The notes under the pieces were generated by a model. The model saw only the letters and a program-made list of their open reading frames with translations. It searched no databases and was not told where the DNA came from. Below, piece after piece: positions 14,331 to 15,898 of a stretch of 15,898 nucleotides of DNA. The position numbers and the translations under genes are program-made. The stretch covers positions 1-15,898 of the forward strand of contig DDWS01000034.1 of NCBI GenBank assembly GCA_002347685.1. Direction: 5' to 3'. Origin of the DNA: Syntrophaceae bacterium UBA2280. Lineage in GTDB: Bacteria; Desulfobacterota; Syntrophia; Syntrophales; Smithellaceae. Numbering within the stretch: position 1 is the stretch's first letter; every line of letters begins with the position of its first letter.

Positions 14331-15470
14331 CTATGGTCTTTGAGCATGATTGTCTGCCATTGCCGGGGTGAAGATCACAACATTGTTTCTTCCTTTCTGT
14401 TTGGCCGAATACAGAGCCTTGTCGGCGCCGGAAATAATGGAATCCGATCTTGACTGGAAGTCCGGAATGCAGGACATAATGCCGGCGCTGATGGTGGTTC
14501 TCACTTTTGTTTCCTGATGATCGATGGTCAGCGATTCGACCTCCTGCCTGACCCTCTCCGCCAGCAAAAAGGCCTGGTCCGCATCAAGGCCGGGAAGCAA
14601 TACGATGAACTCTTCCCCCCCGTACCTGGCGACGGTATCATGATCTCTTTTAAAAATAGAGATCATGAGCGCCGCCGTTTTCCTTAAATAATCATCTCCG
14701 GCCTGATGACCGTATGTGTCATTGATAATTTTGAATTGATCAATATCCAGCAAAATAAGCGAGAGAGTGTGCTTGTCACGCCCTGATCGTTTCCATTCTC
14801 TGTCTAATACCTCATCAAAATGTCGCCGGTTGTAAAGTCCGGTCAGAGCATCTGTGATGCTCAACCGCTCCATTTCCAGCGACCTGATTTCCAGGAGCAG
14901 TTCGTTTTCGAGAGACTTCCAATACTCGCGGTTTCCTCTGTATGCGATAGAAACCATGTACGTGGCATAGAGAAAAATCATGACGGCAAGAAACGGATTT
15001 AACCCGTAAATGAGCAAAGTGGTAAAAGTCGGTATCGTCATCGCGAAATTGAAAGAAAAGGAAAGCCACCTGTTTGGAATGTAGGCAACCACCCCGCCGG
15101 CGCACAGACCACAGATACACACAATCATCAGCATCTGTGTGGCAAGCTCTCCTTCCATCCGCATAACGAGTGCGAGCGCGATGCCCCATGTCAGAGCGGT
15201 CATCATGACCACTGAAAAAAAGAAAGCTTTGCTCAATGTCAGGTAGTTGTCCTCCACTTTTCCGGAAACTACCAGGTGGATCGCCCGAAATAGACAAACA
15301 CATGAATTAACTGCAAGAAAAATTATGGAAAAGGTTGTGTGCCTTGTATAAAAATCTTCGGCGATGACCACAACAAAGGACAACACGACATAAATGAAAA
15401 TGCCGAAACCGGAACGGATTTTCAGGTCCTGCAGGACTCGTTGATTCATTTTGTGACGTTTCGGTGCCAT
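14331..15470 (-). CDS. Membrane-bound diguanylate cyclase (GGDEF domain)
   Basis: This 379-residue protein makes cyclic di-GMP from two GTP. Six predicted membrane helices (about 21-37, 46-68, 82-103, 111-130, 136-155, 158-177) form an N-terminal sensor region of no recognised family, followed by a short helical linker. The GGDEF domain starts at DALTGLYNRRHFDE (~207) and has DIDQFKIINDTYGH and the active-site GGEEF (284-288). An RDHD inhibitory site (275-278) stands exactly five residues before it, so product feedback inhibition is expected. The ATG at 15470 is chosen because AGGA lies 6 nt upstream; ATG 15503, 11 codons earlier, has only a weak site. Its stop lies 24 bases from the convergent acyl-CoA synthetase stop, with no clear terminator between them. 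Confidence 0.94.
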   Translation of the reverse strand: MAPKRHKMNQRVLQDLKIRSGFGIFIYVVLSFVVVIAEDFYTRHTTFSIIFLAVNSCVCLFRAIHLVVSGKVEDNYLTLSKAFFFSVVMMTALTWGIALALVMRMEGELATQMLMIVCICGLCAGGVVAYIPNRWLSFSFNFAMTIPTFTTLLIYGLNPFLAVMIFLYATYMVSIAYRGNREYWKSLENELLLEIRSLEMERLSITDALTGLYNRRHFDEVLDREWKRSGRDKHTLSLILLDIDQFKIINDTYGHQAGDDYLRKTAALMISIFKRDHDTVARYGGEEFIVLLPGLDADQAFLLAERVRQEVESLTIDHQETKVRTTISAGIMSCIPDFQSRSDSIISGADKALYSAKQKGRNNVVIFTPAMADNHAQRP

Positions 15471-15532
15471 GGGCCGTCCTGTTGTGCTTTTAAAGATCAG
15501 CATTTTCCGGTGCTATGAAGAGCTAAACTCGC

Positions 15533-15571
15533 AAGGCGTGAGCCTTTTGTTCGGCGGCTCGCGTAATGTTT
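15533..15571 (-). promoter_or_regulatory. Alternative hairpins in the diguanylate cyclase leader
   Basis: Two overlapping stems are possible. AAGGC-GTGA-GCCTT (15533-15546) has a tetraloop, and GTGAGCC (15538-15544) can instead pair with GGCTCGC near 15556-15562. They share bases and cannot form together. On the minus strand they lie in the 5' leader of the diguanylate cyclase gene. They may be regulatory, but the stems are short. Confidence 0.25.
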
Positions 15572-15601
15572 CTATGTCCTTTAAAAAAACCGTTTTGTCA
15601 A
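15571..15601 (-). promoter_or_regulatory. Possible promoter of the diguanylate cyclase gene
   Basis: On the minus strand a perfect TTGACA (15601-15596) is followed after 19 bp by CATAGA (15576-15571). The spacer is longer than optimal and the -10 is mediocre, so this would be a weak or activated promoter. It lies back to back with the strong plus-strand promoter at 15635. Confidence 0.3.
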
Positions 15602-15634
15602 GTGTCTCCCATCTGACACAAAATAAAAAATCCC

Positions 15635-15663
15635 TTGACAGGCAAAAATGGCAATCCTATACT
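15635..15663 (+). promoter_or_regulatory. Strong sigma-70 promoter
   Basis: A perfect -35 TTGACA (15635-15640), an optimal 17-bp spacer and TATACT (15658-15663, 5 of 6) make the best promoter in the window. Transcription would start near 15670 and read into the gene starting at 15874, giving a leader of about 200 nt. Confidence 0.8.
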
Positions 15664-15669
15664 CCGAAT

Positions 15670-15873
15670 CCTTGAAAGTACTGTTTAATCGGCGGTTATG
15701 GAAAGAGAGGCCCGCTCTTCTTGATTTCGCCAGGCCCCATGCTTTAGATTCACAGGTAACAGCCGAAAGAATCGAAGATTCTCCAAATCTGCCCTGCGAT
15801 GATACTATTCCTGCATAGATGACGGTCGTTTCATTTTATGCATTTAATCGAAACATTCAGGAGGGAACACGAG
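15670..15873 (+). other. Long 5' leader of the right-edge gene
   Basis: This non-coding stretch of ~204 nt contains the hairpins AAGAG/CTCTT around 15703-15721 (nested inside GGCG/CGCC at 15691-15731) and AGAATC-GAA-GATTCT at 15768-15782. A possible 8-codon open frame with ATG at 15698 has no good ribosome-binding site. I do not recognise a riboswitch class. Confidence 0.35.
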
Positions 15874-15898
15874 ATGAATTTTGCACCGACGGAAGAAC
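15874..15898 (+). CDS. Start of an unidentified gene, possibly acyl-CoA dehydrogenase (3' end outside window)
   Basis: ATG at 15874 is preceded by a near-ideal Shine-Dalgarno, AGGAGGGA (15859-15866), so a translated gene surely starts here. Only eight residues, MNFAPTEE, are visible. Many 380-residue acyl-CoA dehydrogenases begin with a similar M-x-F-x-x-TEE(Q) pattern, and the neighbouring acyl-CoA genes make this reasonable, but eight residues cannot settle it. Confidence 0.5.

Noticed and set aside
15698..15724. Eight-codon upstream open frame in the right-edge leader
   Set aside because: There is no good Shine-Dalgarno sequence and no run of regulatory codons, so it is likely chance.
15670..15873. 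Cyclic di-GMP riboswitch in the leader near the diguanylate cyclase
   Set aside because: The conserved core sequences of known cyclic di-GMP riboswitches were not found.

Overview
The window looks like a chromosomal segment of a free-living, mostly anaerobic bacterium, most probably a member of the Desulfobacterota (former Deltaproteobacteria). The reasons are the mix of genes: a DmdC-like acyl-CoA dehydrogenase, an NDP-forming acyl-CoA synthetase with its own TetR regulator, branched-chain-type solute-binding proteins, a KaiC-like/PEP-synthase fusion and a large multi-PAS hybrid kinase. The lineage is an inference from gene content and protein style; no rRNA or other marker gene is present. 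No insertion sequence, tRNA, rRNA or CRISPR array was seen.

Layout, left to right. The 3' end of a glutamate dehydrogenase gene (1-208) ends at a terminator hairpin. A long minus-strand gene (327-2918) encodes a protein with a degenerate KaiC/RecA-like N-terminus joined to a PEP-synthase-type ATP-grasp domain. A divergent promoter region (2919-3317) leads to two tandem paralogous periplasmic solute-binding proteins (3318-4556 and 4847-6091). Each has its own conserved promoter and its own terminator, and no transporter permease or ATPase gene is nearby. A gene for a 620-residue acyl-CoA dehydrogenase follows (6449-8311) behind a good sigma-70 promoter. It converges, across a 16-bp terminator stem, with a 902-residue four-PAS hybrid histidine kinase on the minus strand (8415-11123).

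An AT-rich divergent intergenic region then leads to a TetR regulator with a TTG start (11386-12078), which is translationally linked to an NDP-forming acyl-CoA synthetase (12084-14306). A membrane-bound GGEEF diguanylate cyclase lies convergently on the minus strand (14331-15470). At the right edge a strong promoter with a leader of about 200 nt precedes a gene of which only the first 8 codons are visible.

Functionally, the window combines acyl-CoA metabolism (dehydrogenase, synthetase, TetR regulator) with solute capture (two binding proteins) and signalling (hybrid kinase, diguanylate cyclase). The most unusual points are the PEP-synthase-like protein, which seems to lack both the ATPase lysine of KaiC and the catalytic phosphohistidine domain of PEP synthase; the mosaic, gene-conversion-like identity between the two binding-protein genes; and the phased four-PAS array with one cysteine kept at the same position of every repeat.
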